Positions 8,941-16,735 of a DNA stretch of 64,000 nt are shown in pieces. The notes below the pieces were generated by a model. That model saw nothing but the letters and a program-made list of their open reading frames with translations. It was not told the origin of the DNA and did no database searches. Made by a program: the position numbers and the translations under genes. Numbering within the stretch: position 1 is the first letter of the stretch; each line of letters starts with the position of its first letter. The DNA is from Gammaproteobacteria bacterium (GTDB lineage: Bacteria; Pseudomonadota; Gammaproteobacteria; Pseudomonadales; Azotimanducaceae): NCBI GenBank assembly GCA_002704225.1, contig PAFU01000026.1, forward strand, positions 122,306-186,305, read 5' to 3'.

Positions 8941-9992
8941 GGTTCTACCTTCGGATAACGTGTACGCCGCAACTCGGTCTCGGCGGTTATGGCGGACGCC
9001 ATCATACCCGCTCCCACTGCCCAGCGCATGATGCCCTCGACGTTGAGTATGCGGGGGCCATCACGGCGCACGGTAACGCTGGCCGTCTCTCCTTCGTGCA
9101 ACATGTGATCGCGGTCGCCGTCTAGGGCAATGACGCCGGGACCGCTGAACGTAAGCATTTCGTCAAACTCGATACGCCGAGTATGGCTTACAGCAACGTC
9201 ACGAAAATGCCCCGGCGATAGGGGTGCCCGCACAGTTTGGCCGTCACGGCCCATCTGAACCCACAACCCATAATCATCGTGCGCATAGACCGGATCGATA
9301 AAGCCGCCGATCGGTGACATGCCAACAGCATTGGGTTCCGCCCGGGTGAGCAACATGGCGTCTAAGCGATCAGCGTCGAAGGGCAGCAAGTTGCCCACAT
9401 GATCTCGGCGCAACAGCACCACATCAATCAGGCCAATATCCGTCTGAGTCGGAGTCTGCAGATGCGCCACCTTGGCTCGCGGCCTAAGCGACTCTGGCAT
9501 GCCGGTGGTTTTACCCAACGCATTCAAACCGGCAACCATGCCCCCCAAGGTTGGTTCCATCAAAGTCGGAAAGACGTTGTTCGTGCCGGTGGAAATAGGC
9601 ACCAGGTCAATCGCGCTGTCGGCGCGAACTAAGGCTCGGTTGGTGCCGTCACCACCCAAGGATACGACAGTATGACAGCCGGCTTCCTTGAATAGATGCA
9701 TGGCTGCCGCCGTGTCCTTGGCGGTATTGGTTAGTGGGATATCGACAATATGTACGTTGGCATTCAAAGGCATAAGCTCCAACGCGCCTTCCGCAATACG
9801 AAAGGGCTCACGAGCCACATAGATGTCAGTGATACCCACCGCGTCAGCACCGGCGGCAACCCGTGCCACGATGTCACGCTTGGCCTCATGAGTCATGTTA
9901 GCGGCGCGTGCCGCCAGCCGTCGCACATCCCGGCCAGACATGGGATTCACGCACAGTGCCAGTTTGCCGTTGCCCTTCATCTCAAAAGCCAT
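8937..9992 (-). CDS. ATP-NAD/AcoX family kinase-like protein
   Basis: The 351-residue protein has the ATP-binding signatures of the NAD kinase/diacylglycerol kinase fold: 'GGDGTNRAL' near residue 114 and 'STGTNNVFP' near residue 136, with 'LCVNPMSGRD' at the N-terminus. The full-length pattern fits the AcoX group, named for its presence in acetoin catabolism clusters; the substrate of that group is not established. No acetoin genes are nearby. It is coupled to fabV by a four-base overlap and lies 15 bases after folA, so it belongs to a folate/lipid operon. It is not the standard NadK. Confidence 0.8.
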   Translation of the reverse strand: MAFEMKGNGKLALCVNPMSGRDVRRLAARAANMTHEAKRDIVARVAAGADAVGITDIYVAREPFRIAEGALELMPLNANVHIVDIPLTNTAKDTAAAMHLFKEAGCHTVVSLGGDGTNRALVRADSAIDLVPISTGTNNVFPTLMEPTLGGMVAGLNALGKTTGMPESLRPRAKVAHLQTPTQTDIGLIDVVLLRRDHVGNLLPFDADRLDAMLLTRAEPNAVGMSPIGGFIDPVYAHDDYGLWVQMGRDGQTVRAPLSPGHFRDVAVSHTRRIEFDEMLTFSGPGVIALDGDRDHMLHEGETASVTVRRDGPRILNVEGIMRWAVGAGMMASAITAETELRRTRYPKVEP

Positions 9993-10007
9993 CGACTGTG
10001 GCTCCAG

Positions 10008-10514
10008 TCACGACGCTCGTTCTAAGGTTTGAAACGTGTAGGCACTGCTGTGGCGCTCGTCGGCTTCGCAGCGTTCTTCTTCCACGACCTGCCACCCGCT
10101 CAGATCGACAGGCGGGAAGAAAACATCACCCTGAGGCTCGGCATGGACAGTCGTAAGGTACAGCCGGTCTGCCAACGGCAGGGCCAGTTCGTAGATTTGC
10201 GCGCCGCCGATCACCATAACCTCATCCACTCCATCGATCAGGCTCTGACTTTCGGCCAGGGCAATGGCTTCTTCTAGGGTAGGTACGACCTGAATGCCCT
10301 CCCGCTGCCACTGTTCATTTTGCGTAAGCACAATGTTTGTTCGACCCGGTAACGGTGCTTTCATCGATTCAAATGTTTTTCGCCCCATAATCACCGGCCG
10401 ACCCATGGTGGTTTTCATGAAGTGGCGCATGTCGTTCGGCAAACGCCAAGGCAGGGAATTGTTTCGACCAATGACGCGGTTTTCGGCCATGGCCCAAATC
10501 AGAGACAGCTGCAT
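10008..10514 (-). CDS. folA: dihydrofolate reductase
   Basis: FolA reduces dihydrofolate to tetrahydrofolate with NADPH, restoring the folate oxidised by ThyA. The 168-residue protein shows 'LIWAMAENRVIGRNNSLPWRLPNDMRHF', including the acidic active-site residue in LPNDM, then 'VIMGRKTFES' and 'VMVIGGAQIYELAL'. All are standard for chromosomal DHFR. It follows thyA by 24 bases, so the two linked enzymes are made from one transcript. The start sits behind an AGGA ribosome binding site. Confidence 0.95.
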   Translation of the reverse strand: MQLSLIWAMAENRVIGRNNSLPWRLPNDMRHFMKTTMGRPVIMGRKTFESMKAPLPGRTNIVLTQNEQWQREGIQVVPTLEEAIALAESQSLIDGVDEVMVIGGAQIYELALPLADRLYLTTVHAEPQGDVFFPPVDLSGWQVVEEERCEADERHSSAYTFQTLERAS

Positions 10515-10538
10515 AGTAATGAAATCCTGGTGTCGTAC

Positions 10539-11333
10539 TTAAACCGCGATTGGTGCTTTTATCGCGCCGTGGCATTCGTAACCCGTCAACTCAAAATCTT
10601 CGTAAACAAAGCCAAAGATATCTTTCACATCGGGGTTCAGGCGCATTTGTGGCAGTGGCAATGGACTACGACTGAGTTGTAGATCCGTCTGCTCCAGATG
10701 ATTGGTGTACAGGTGCGCGTCCCCCATGGTGTGCACAAAGTCACCCAACGCCAGATCGCATACCTGCGCGATCATCATGGTCAGCAACGCATAGGAAGCG
10801 ATGTTGAAAGGCACACCGAGAAAAATGTCCGCACTTCGCTGATATAGCTGGCAGGACAACTTGCCATCCGCCACATAAAATTGGAAAAGGGTATGGCATG
10901 GCGGCAGCGCCATATGATTCACCTCGGCCACATTCCACGCGCTGACAATGTGCCGGCGACTGTCCGGATTCGTGCGAATGCCTTCGACTACCGCTTCAAT
11001 TTGGTCAATCGTGCCGCCGTCGGGCCCGGGCCAAGATCGCCACTGGGATCCGTATACCGGCCCAAGCTCTCCGTGCTCGTCCGCCCACTCATCCCAAATA
11101 TGCACATTATGATCGGTCAAATACGAGATGTTGGTCGAACCCGCCAAGAACCACAAAAGCTCGTGAATGATCCCTTTGAGGAAAACTTTCTTGGTCGTGA
11201 CCAAGGGAAATCCGGCACTCAGGTCAAAACGCATTTGATGACCAAATACGCTGTAGGTGCCTGTGCCCGTTCGATCGGCTTTGAGAGTGCCGTTTTCTCG
11301 AACATGGCGCATCAGATCGAGGTACTGTTGCAT
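10539..11333 (-). CDS. thyA: thymidylate synthase
   Basis: ThyA methylates dUMP to dTMP using methylenetetrahydrofolate. The protein has 264 residues, identical in length to E. coli ThyA, with the nucleophile Cys146 in '[12 protein letters not shown]' and the N-terminal phosphate-binding '[18 protein letters not shown]'. The C-terminus keeps '[14 protein letters not shown]', the mobile tail of the family. The order lgt-thyA-folA is common in Gammaproteobacteria. Confidence 0.97.
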   Translation of the reverse strand: MQQYLDLMRHVRENGTLKADRTGTGTYSVFGHQMRFDLSAGFPLVTTKKVFLKGIIHELLWFLAGSTNISYLTDHNVHIWDEWADEHGELGPVYGSQWRSWPGPDGGTIDQIEAVVEGIRTNPDSRRHIVSAWNVAEVNHMALPPCHTLFQFYVADGKLSCQLYQRSADIFLGVPFNIASYALLTMMIAQVCDLALGDFVHTMGDAHLYTNHLEQTDLQLSRSPLPLPQMRLNPDVKDIFGFVYEDFELTGYECHGAIKAPIAV

Positions 11334-11433
11334 GGACGTTGCCTTCGCTGTGCAAAGGGAGATATTAACAGCGATGTATGAGGTGAGCGATCAGATCTTC
11401 CATCCTCGCGCGAGCCCGTACCGACTTTTAACC

Positions 11434-12264
11434 TCAATGAGCAGGACGTCGAGACCAGTACAGCAAAGCCCCTCCAGCGATCACCATGGGTAGCGAGAGT
11501 AGCTGCCCCATACTGACAAATTCGAACAGCACAAAACCGATGTGGGCATCTGGCGAGCGCAGAAATTCCGTCATAAACCGGCACAGACCATAACCGAGCA
11601 AAAACGCGCCGGAGAGAACACCCTTGGCCCGAGGCTGCAATGACAGCCACCAAAGCACGACAAACAGCAGCGCCCCTTCGGTAGCCGCTTGATAAAGCGA
11701 CGATGGATGTCTGGCCGCACCTTCCCAAACCCCGAAACACATGGGGTTTAAGTCCCGCACAGCCTGACACTGGAACACCAGCCCAAGACTACTTTCGGTA
11801 ACGCGGCCAGGCAGCTCCATGTTGATAAAATTGCCCATCCGACCGAACCCAAGACCAATTGGACATAGGGGAGCAAGAAAGTCCGTCACGGCGAGAAAGT
11901 CCTTTTCGTAGCGGCGACCAAACAGCACCATGGCGACCAGCACGCCAAGGAACCCACCGTGGAACGACATGCCGCCTTCCCAGACTCGAAATAAATACAG
12001 CGGATCCCCGGTAAAACGCTCAAACCCGTAAAACAGCACATAGCCCACTCGACCACCGAGTACTGCGCCCATGGCACCGTAAAACACGAGATCAGACAGT
12101 TGGTCTGGGTCCCAGCGAGTGTTCAGACTTTGCGGACGATTGTTGATACGCCACTGCCCAAGCACATACACCGCGGCGAACCCAAGCAAATACATCAGCC
12201 CATACCAGCGCAGTGCAACGGGTCCAAGAGAGAGGATGATGGGATCAATAACCGGGTATTGCAT
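11434..12264 (-). CDS. lgt: prolipoprotein diacylglyceryl transferase
   Basis: Lgt moves diacylglyceryl from phosphatidylglycerol to the lipobox cysteine of prolipoproteins, the first step of lipoprotein maturation in the inner membrane. The signature 'GRMGNFINMELPGRVT' is present, with Met in place of the usual Gly after FIN. Several hydrophobic segments and 'YGLMYLLGFAAVY' fit the seven-helix fold. The ATG at 12264 (MQYPVIDP) aligns with known starts; an upstream in-frame ATG at 12318 would add 18 unlikely residues. It is the first gene of the minus-strand run and is divergent from the TANGO2-like gene. Confidence 0.93.
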   Translation of the reverse strand: MQYPVIDPIILSLGPVALRWYGLMYLLGFAAVYVLGQWRINNRPQSLNTRWDPDQLSDLVFYGAMGAVLGGRVGYVLFYGFERFTGDPLYLFRVWEGGMSFHGGFLGVLVAMVLFGRRYEKDFLAVTDFLAPLCPIGLGFGRMGNFINMELPGRVTESSLGLVFQCQAVRDLNPMCFGVWEGAARHPSSLYQAATEGALLFVVLWWLSLQPRAKGVLSGAFLLGYGLCRFMTEFLRSPDAHIGFVLFEFVSMGQLLSLPMVIAGGALLYWSRRPAH

Positions 12265-12349
12265 AGACAGCTTTATCACAGGATTCGACCCGCAGAATAA
12301 CCCAAAGTCCTGATACACTCGCTGCCTTCTTTACCAGCCAGTTCGCAAT

Positions 12350-13135
12350 ATGTGCTTAATTTTGTTCCGCTTTCGCCCCCAGTCAGACGAGCCGCTTTTA
12401 GTTGCCGCGAACCGAGATGAGTTTCATGAGCGCGCCAGCGCCGGCGCGCAGTTCTGGGATGACGAACCCCATATCTTGGCGGGAAAAGATCTGGTCGCCG
12501 GCGGCACATGGCTGGGTTGTTCACGCCACGGTCGTTTTGCGGCATTGACCAATTTCGCTCAAGGCGATCTCACCCCCTTCCCCAAATCTCGGGGTGAATT
12601 GGTCCATGGCTTTTTGGACGGCGCGCTGTCGGTTAAAGACTACGCCCTAAGCATCAAGGGCGATCAATACGCAGGATTTAATCTGCTGCTATTTGACGGC
12701 CGGCATCTGCTGCACACCACCAACGTGTCGCAACCGGATCAGCCGCGCAGCCGCTTGCTGCCCGCCGGCGACTACGGCCTGAGCAATGCTGAACTGGGCG
12801 CTACATGGCCCAAGTGCGTAGACGGTGCAAAGAGACTTGGCGCCCTCGCCGACGGTGATCACACGAATCATCAACTGATCGAGTTGCTCAATGATCAGGA
12901 AAAACCCGCCGATGACCGCCTGCCCAATCGCGGTGTGCCCATCGAGAGAGAGCGACACTTAGCCTCATGCTTTATCAGTGATGGGCATTACGGCACCCGA
13001 GCCAGCACCGTTGTCCGCATGGGTCGCAAAGAGATCTACTTCACTGAGCAAACCTATCTGCCCGAGGGTGTGCTGGGTCCGAGAGTAGAGTTTGAGTTTG
13101 CCGTTGAATCAGTCGACACTTCCGCTGAAGTCTAA
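12350..13135 (+). CDS. NRDE-family protein, TANGO2 homologue
   Basis: The 261-residue protein begins MCLILF and carries 'LLVAANRDEFHERASA', the NRDE motif that names the family, then 'DLVAGGTWLGCSRHGRFAALTNF'. The conserved Cys2 at the N-terminus suggests an N-terminal-nucleophile fold. The eukaryotic relative TANGO2 is linked to lipid and heme handling; the bacterial role is not established. It stands alone, divergent from lgt. Confidence 0.85.
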   Translation: MCLILFRFRPQSDEPLLVAANRDEFHERASAGAQFWDDEPHILAGKDLVAGGTWLGCSRHGRFAALTNFAQGDLTPFPKSRGELVHGFLDGALSVKDYALSIKGDQYAGFNLLLFDGRHLLHTTNVSQPDQPRSRLLPAGDYGLSNAELGATWPKCVDGAKRLGALADGDHTNHQLIELLNDQEKPADDRLPNRGVPIERERHLASCFISDGHYGTRASTVVRMGRKEIYFTEQTYLPEGVLGPRVEFEFAVESVDTSAEV

Positions 13136-13199
13136 CCCTTCATAAGCGCCCGTTCATTTGCCGTTAGGTTACAGTCAGCGTCTGCTCACGAGAGTTGAT

Positions 13200-14492
13200 A
13201 TGGCGACCAATCACATCGCACAGGGCTTACGCCTACTAGCCAACCCCAACGTTAGCCGAATGTTCATCGCCTATGTGGTGAGCTATACAGGCACCGCCAT
13301 GGCACCCATCGCCATGGCCTTTGGCGTCTTAGAACTTACCGGCTCTGCGGCAGACGCTGCATTCGTTATTGCGGCCCCAACCGCCGCCTCTATCGTCGTG
13401 CTGCTTCTCGGCGGCGTGATCGCTGATCGCACCTCGCGCAAACGCATCATGGTTTTCGCTGAGGTCACGGCGATGACAGCCCAGTGCACGATCGCTTGGC
13501 TGTTTATCTCTGACAACGCAACAGTGCCCTTGCTGACTGGATGCATGCTGGTCAACGGCATCGCCGTCGCCTTCCATGCGCCCGCGGCGACAGGACTCAT
13601 CATTCAATTGGTGCCACGAGCAGAGCTTCAGGCCACAAACGCCCTGCTCGGCATCGCTCGCAACAGTGCGGTCGCATTTGGCGCCGCCCTGGCGGGTGTG
13701 CTGGTGGCCACTGTCGGGCCCGGCCTAACACTGTTGATCGACGGCCTGAGTTTTGGCTTTTCCGCCATACTGGTTTCGCTGCTGCGGCCTGTCGCTCAGG
13801 AAAGGACGCCGCCCCAATCCGTACTCAGGGATCTACGCTTGGGGTGGCAGGAGTTCAGCCGTCACACCTGGCTATGGGTTATCGTGTTGCAGTTCTCTCT
13901 TATCGTTGCAGCCATGGAGGCCGTATTTGGACTTCTGGGGCCAGCCGTCGCCAGAGACTTAATGGGAGGGCCAACGGATTGGGGCTTCATCGCATCAGCC
14001 CATGGCATTGGTACCCTGCTGGGCGGCCTGCTGGGTATGCAGCTTCGACCCCGGCACCCGATGTACGTCGCGAGCTACTGTGTGTTGTTTTTCGCCCTCG
14101 TGCCGTTGGCACTGGCGGTACCCCTAGCCTTGTGGGTCGTGGTGCTTGCGGCCTTTATCAGCGGAATCACCGGACAGATCTTCGGCGTCTTTTGGTATAC
14201 GACCCTGCAACAAAAAGTGCCTGCAAACATGCTGTCCAGAGTCAGCGCCTATGACCACCTCGGTTCTATCGCGCTGGCACCCTTGGGCATCGTTCTCTTT
14301 GGTTTGCTGTACGAAAGCGGCGGACATCAACTGACACTGACCGTCGCTGCCCTTGTAGTGATCGTCCCAACGCTGTTGGTATTTACCGTTCAAGATGTAC
14401 GCCGCATGACCATTGATTACGAAACGTCAGCCGAGCGCCGCGAGTCTGCGGCAAAGCCTACTGACCTGCTGCCTACCACAACCGATCCTTAG
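13200..14492 (+). CDS. MFS transporter, EntS-like exporter family
   Basis: The protein has 430 residues and about 12 hydrophobic segments across its length. 'LLGGVIADRTSRKRIMV' around residue 75 is the cytoplasmic loop 2-3 motif of the major facilitator superfamily, and the overall pattern fits the MFS_3 group that includes the enterobactin exporter EntS. The substrate cannot be told from sequence. The ATG at 13200 (MATNHIAQGLRLL) was preferred to a TTG 42 bases upstream. Its 3' end overlaps the convergent PPOX gene by 20 bases. Confidence 0.8.
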   Translation: MATNHIAQGLRLLANPNVSRMFIAYVVSYTGTAMAPIAMAFGVLELTGSAADAAFVIAAPTAASIVVLLLGGVIADRTSRKRIMVFAEVTAMTAQCTIAWLFISDNATVPLLTGCMLVNGIAVAFHAPAATGLIIQLVPRAELQATNALLGIARNSAVAFGAALAGVLVATVGPGLTLLIDGLSFGFSAILVSLLRPVAQERTPPQSVLRDLRLGWQEFSRHTWLWVIVLQFSLIVAAMEAVFGLLGPAVARDLMGGPTDWGFIASAHGIGTLLGGLLGMQLRPRHPMYVASYCVLFFALVPLALAVPLALWVVVLAAFISGITGQIFGVFWYTTLQQKVPANMLSRVSAYDHLGSIALAPLGIVLFGLLYESGGHQLTLTVAALVVIVPTLLVFTVQDVRRMTIDYETSAERRESAAKPTDLLPTTTDP

Positions 14493-15075
14493 CGTATTCC
14501 GAATAACCTGCGTCGTAGGCTGCCGCGTCAAACTCCGGAATATGTTCCTGCAAAAACTCGCCAGCAGTGGGCAGGCCTTGGCTTTCATCACCCACCGACC
14601 ACAGCCGCGACCGCATCAGCGCCTTGGCGCATTGAAAATACACCTCTTCCACTGCGATCACGATTACCGTGCGAGGCAGCTTACCTTGATGCTCAAACTG
14701 TTCGGTTACGCTCGCTTGCGCGGTCAGTGTGGCGGTGCCGTTGACGCGCACGACGGTGTTTGAACCTGGCACCATAAACATCAGGCTAAGTCGTCCATCG
14801 CGCACAATGTTTTTCAGGGAGTCGAGCCGATTGTTGCCCCGCCAATCTGGCATCAGCACCGTCTTCGGATTCGCGATACGAACCACCTCGTCGCGATCAC
14901 CCCGCGGGCTGGCGTCGGTACCTTCAGGACCCACCGTGGACAAAATCACAAATCGCGATGCGTCAATCCAGCGGCGGTACAGCGGCGTGATGTGATCGCA
15001 TACCTTGTCGATGGCGCCTTGCACCGTGACGTCATATAAGGCTTCCAGTTCAGAAACGGATTCAATGATTCGCAT
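14473..15075 (-). CDS. pyridoxamine 5'-phosphate oxidase-family FMN-binding protein
   Basis: The 200-residue protein has the split-barrel pattern of PPOX-class flavoproteins: 'FVILSTVGPEGTDASPRGD', 'VLMPDWRGNNRLDSLKNI' and 'SLMFMVPGSNTVVRVNGTA'. These resemble the group typified by mycobacterial MSMEG_1061, which probably bind FMN or F420; the substrate is unknown. The ATG at 15075 was chosen because AAAGGAAAAGG precedes it. It lies 29 bases after the glutathione transferase gene on the same strand, so the pair may be one detoxification operon. Confidence 0.78.
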   Translation of the reverse strand: MRIIESVSELEALYDVTVQGAIDKVCDHITPLYRRWIDASRFVILSTVGPEGTDASPRGDRDEVVRIANPKTVLMPDWRGNNRLDSLKNIVRDGRLSLMFMVPGSNTVVRVNGTATLTAQASVTEQFEHQGKLPRTVIVIAVEEVYFQCAKALMRSRLWSVGDESQGLPTAGEFLQEHIPEFDAAAYDAGYSEYAKDRLW

Positions 15076-15104
15076 GCCTTTTCCTTTCACGTTCAATCAG
15101 TCCA

Positions 15105-15845
15105 TCAGCTTTCTAAGCCACCAGTCGCAGGTGCGGGTCTGGCTCGCTGGTTGTAGAGCAGAGCGCGCAAGGCGGCGAGTTCTTCCTTGGGCAGGCTCGA
15201 ATAATCGTTCTGCATATCCGCGCCAACCGCCATACCGCGCTGCACAGCAGGGCGTTCGCTCAGCTCGTCAAACCAGCGCTTGAAGTATTTGAATTCATTG
15301 ATGTCCTGACCCTGTCCTTCCCAGTTTACTGTCCACGGATAACAAATCATGTCTGCAATGGTGTATTGATCACCGCACAGATAGCGCTGGTTGTAGAGCT
15401 TGTTGTTGAGCACGCCATAAAATCGGTTTACCTCATCGGTAAATCGCGTAATCGCATAACTTTGATCACCCGCGTCCTCACCTAGGCGGCGAAAGTGGCC
15501 GCATTCGCCGGTCTTGGGACCCTGATTCGCCATCTGCCAGATCACCCATTGCACCACCTCATACTTACCCCGCGCATCGGCCGGCATGAACAGGCCTGTC
15601 TTCTCTGCGAGGTAGAGCATGATCGCGCCGGATTCAAATACCGAGAGCGGTCCATTGCCATCTTCCGGGGCATGATCCACCAGAGTTGGCATGCGGTTGT
15701 TGGGGTTGATGGCGAGAAATTCATCGGTAAATTGATCTCCCTTACCAATGTTGCACTCGATCACATTGTAATCCAGTCCGCACTCTTCTAACTGAATGGT
15801 CACTTTTTTGCCGTTGGGAGTTGGCCAGTAATGTAAGTCGAGCAT
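15105..15845 (-). CDS. glutathione S-transferase family protein, YghU/YfcG-like
   Basis: The protein has about 246 residues with an N-terminal thioredoxin-like domain (LHYWPTPNGKKVTIQLEE; glutathione-binding 'NNRMPTLVDH' and 'LSVFESGAIMLYLAE') and a helical C-terminal domain. The TPN near residue 9 matches nu-class enzymes such as YfcG and YghU, which act in disulfide reduction or peroxide removal. The ATG at 15845 follows an AGGAAA site. It is divergent from the SDR gene, the two starts being about 80 bases apart. Confidence 0.85.
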   Translation of the reverse strand: MLDLHYWPTPNGKKVTIQLEECGLDYNVIECNIGKGDQFTDEFLAINPNNRMPTLVDHAPEDGNGPLSVFESGAIMLYLAEKTGLFMPADARGKYEVVQWVIWQMANQGPKTGECGHFRRLGEDAGDQSYAITRFTDEVNRFYGVLNNKLYNQRYLCGDQYTIADMICYPWTVNWEGQGQDINEFKYFKRWFDELSERPAVQRGMAVGADMQNDYSSLPKEELAALRALLYNQRARPAPATGGLES

Positions 15846-15926
15846 GTCTCGTTTCCTGATGTTTTGTCCCATAGACGGTATCCTGACTGCGCTGGGATGG
15901 CTATTACTATGACTGGGGAGAATACC

Positions 15927-16730
15927 GTGGATACATCATTAAACGGCAAGACGGCACTTATTACCGGTGCCAGCAAGGGTTTGGGCCTGGCCATGGCCAA
16001 GGCCTTTTACAGCCACGGCGCAAAGGTTGTTCTGCTGGCGCGGGGCGCAGCGGATCTAGCCACCGCTGAAACAGAGATCCGTGCCTTGACGGTGCCTGAC
16101 GGGTATCGCGATAGCGCCGACGTTGCGGCCTTCGTCTGTGATGTCACCGACGCAAAAGCGATCGCGGCAACCCACCAGCAGGCCAAGGATCGTTTTGGCG
16201 CCATCGACATTTTAGTAAACAACGCCGGCCAATCTGCGGCCAAACCTTTTCTTAACATCACCGACGACGAGTGGCAGGCAGATCTGGATCTCAAGCTGAT
16301 GGCCGCTGTACGGCTGACCCGTCTCGTTTGGCCTGGCATGGCCAAACGTCAATGGGGGCGAGTGATCAACCTGCTGAACGTTTTCGCAAAACTGCCCGAT
16401 GCTGGCACGGCGCCAACATCTATCTCTCGTGCCGCGGGCATGGCCTTAACCAAGGTCCTCAGTGCCGAGGGTGCGGCGGACAATATTCTGGTGAACGCGA
16501 TGCTGATTGGATTTATCGAGAGCGATCAAATACGCCGCCAGCACGACGCAAGTGACGGATCCCTCTCGCTCAACGAATTCATCGCAAAAGCAGGTCAACG
16601 CCTGCCAATGAAGCGTATGGGTAGAGCAGACGAAGCAGCCGATTTGGCGCTGTTTTTAGCCAGCGAGCGGGCCTCTTATCTGACCGGCTGCGCGATCAAC
16701 ATGGATGGCGGGTTGTCCAAGGCCGTCTAG
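15927..16730 (+). CDS. atypical short-chain dehydrogenase-like protein lacking the catalytic triad
   Basis: The Rossmann motifs are intact: 'TGASKGLGLAMAKAF' for the dinucleotide and 'LVNNAG' near residue 97. The active-site signature is not: the usual Ser...YxxxK reads N151...T164-SIS-R168 ('PTSISRAAGMALTK'), so Ser, Tyr and Lys are all replaced. The protein has 267 residues with a normal C-terminus ('YLTGCAINMDGGLSKAV'). The GTG at 15927 is preferred because GGGGAG precedes it with good spacing; a start at 15864 would lie within the divergent gene. It may bind NAD(P)H without standard reductase chemistry. Confidence 0.8.
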   Translation: MDTSLNGKTALITGASKGLGLAMAKAFYSHGAKVVLLARGAADLATAETEIRALTVPDGYRDSADVAAFVCDVTDAKAIAATHQQAKDRFGAIDILVNNAGQSAAKPFLNITDDEWQADLDLKLMAAVRLTRLVWPGMAKRQWGRVINLLNVFAKLPDAGTAPTSISRAAGMALTKVLSAEGAADNILVNAMLIGFIESDQIRRQHDASDGSLSLNEFIAKAGQRLPMKRMGRADEAADLALFLASERASYLTGCAINMDGGLSKAV

Positions 16731-16735
16731 CGACC

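Noticed and set aside
13541..14254. 237-codon frame within the MFS gene
   Set aside because: It is a shifted reading of the transporter gene; the other frame has the membrane segments and family motif.
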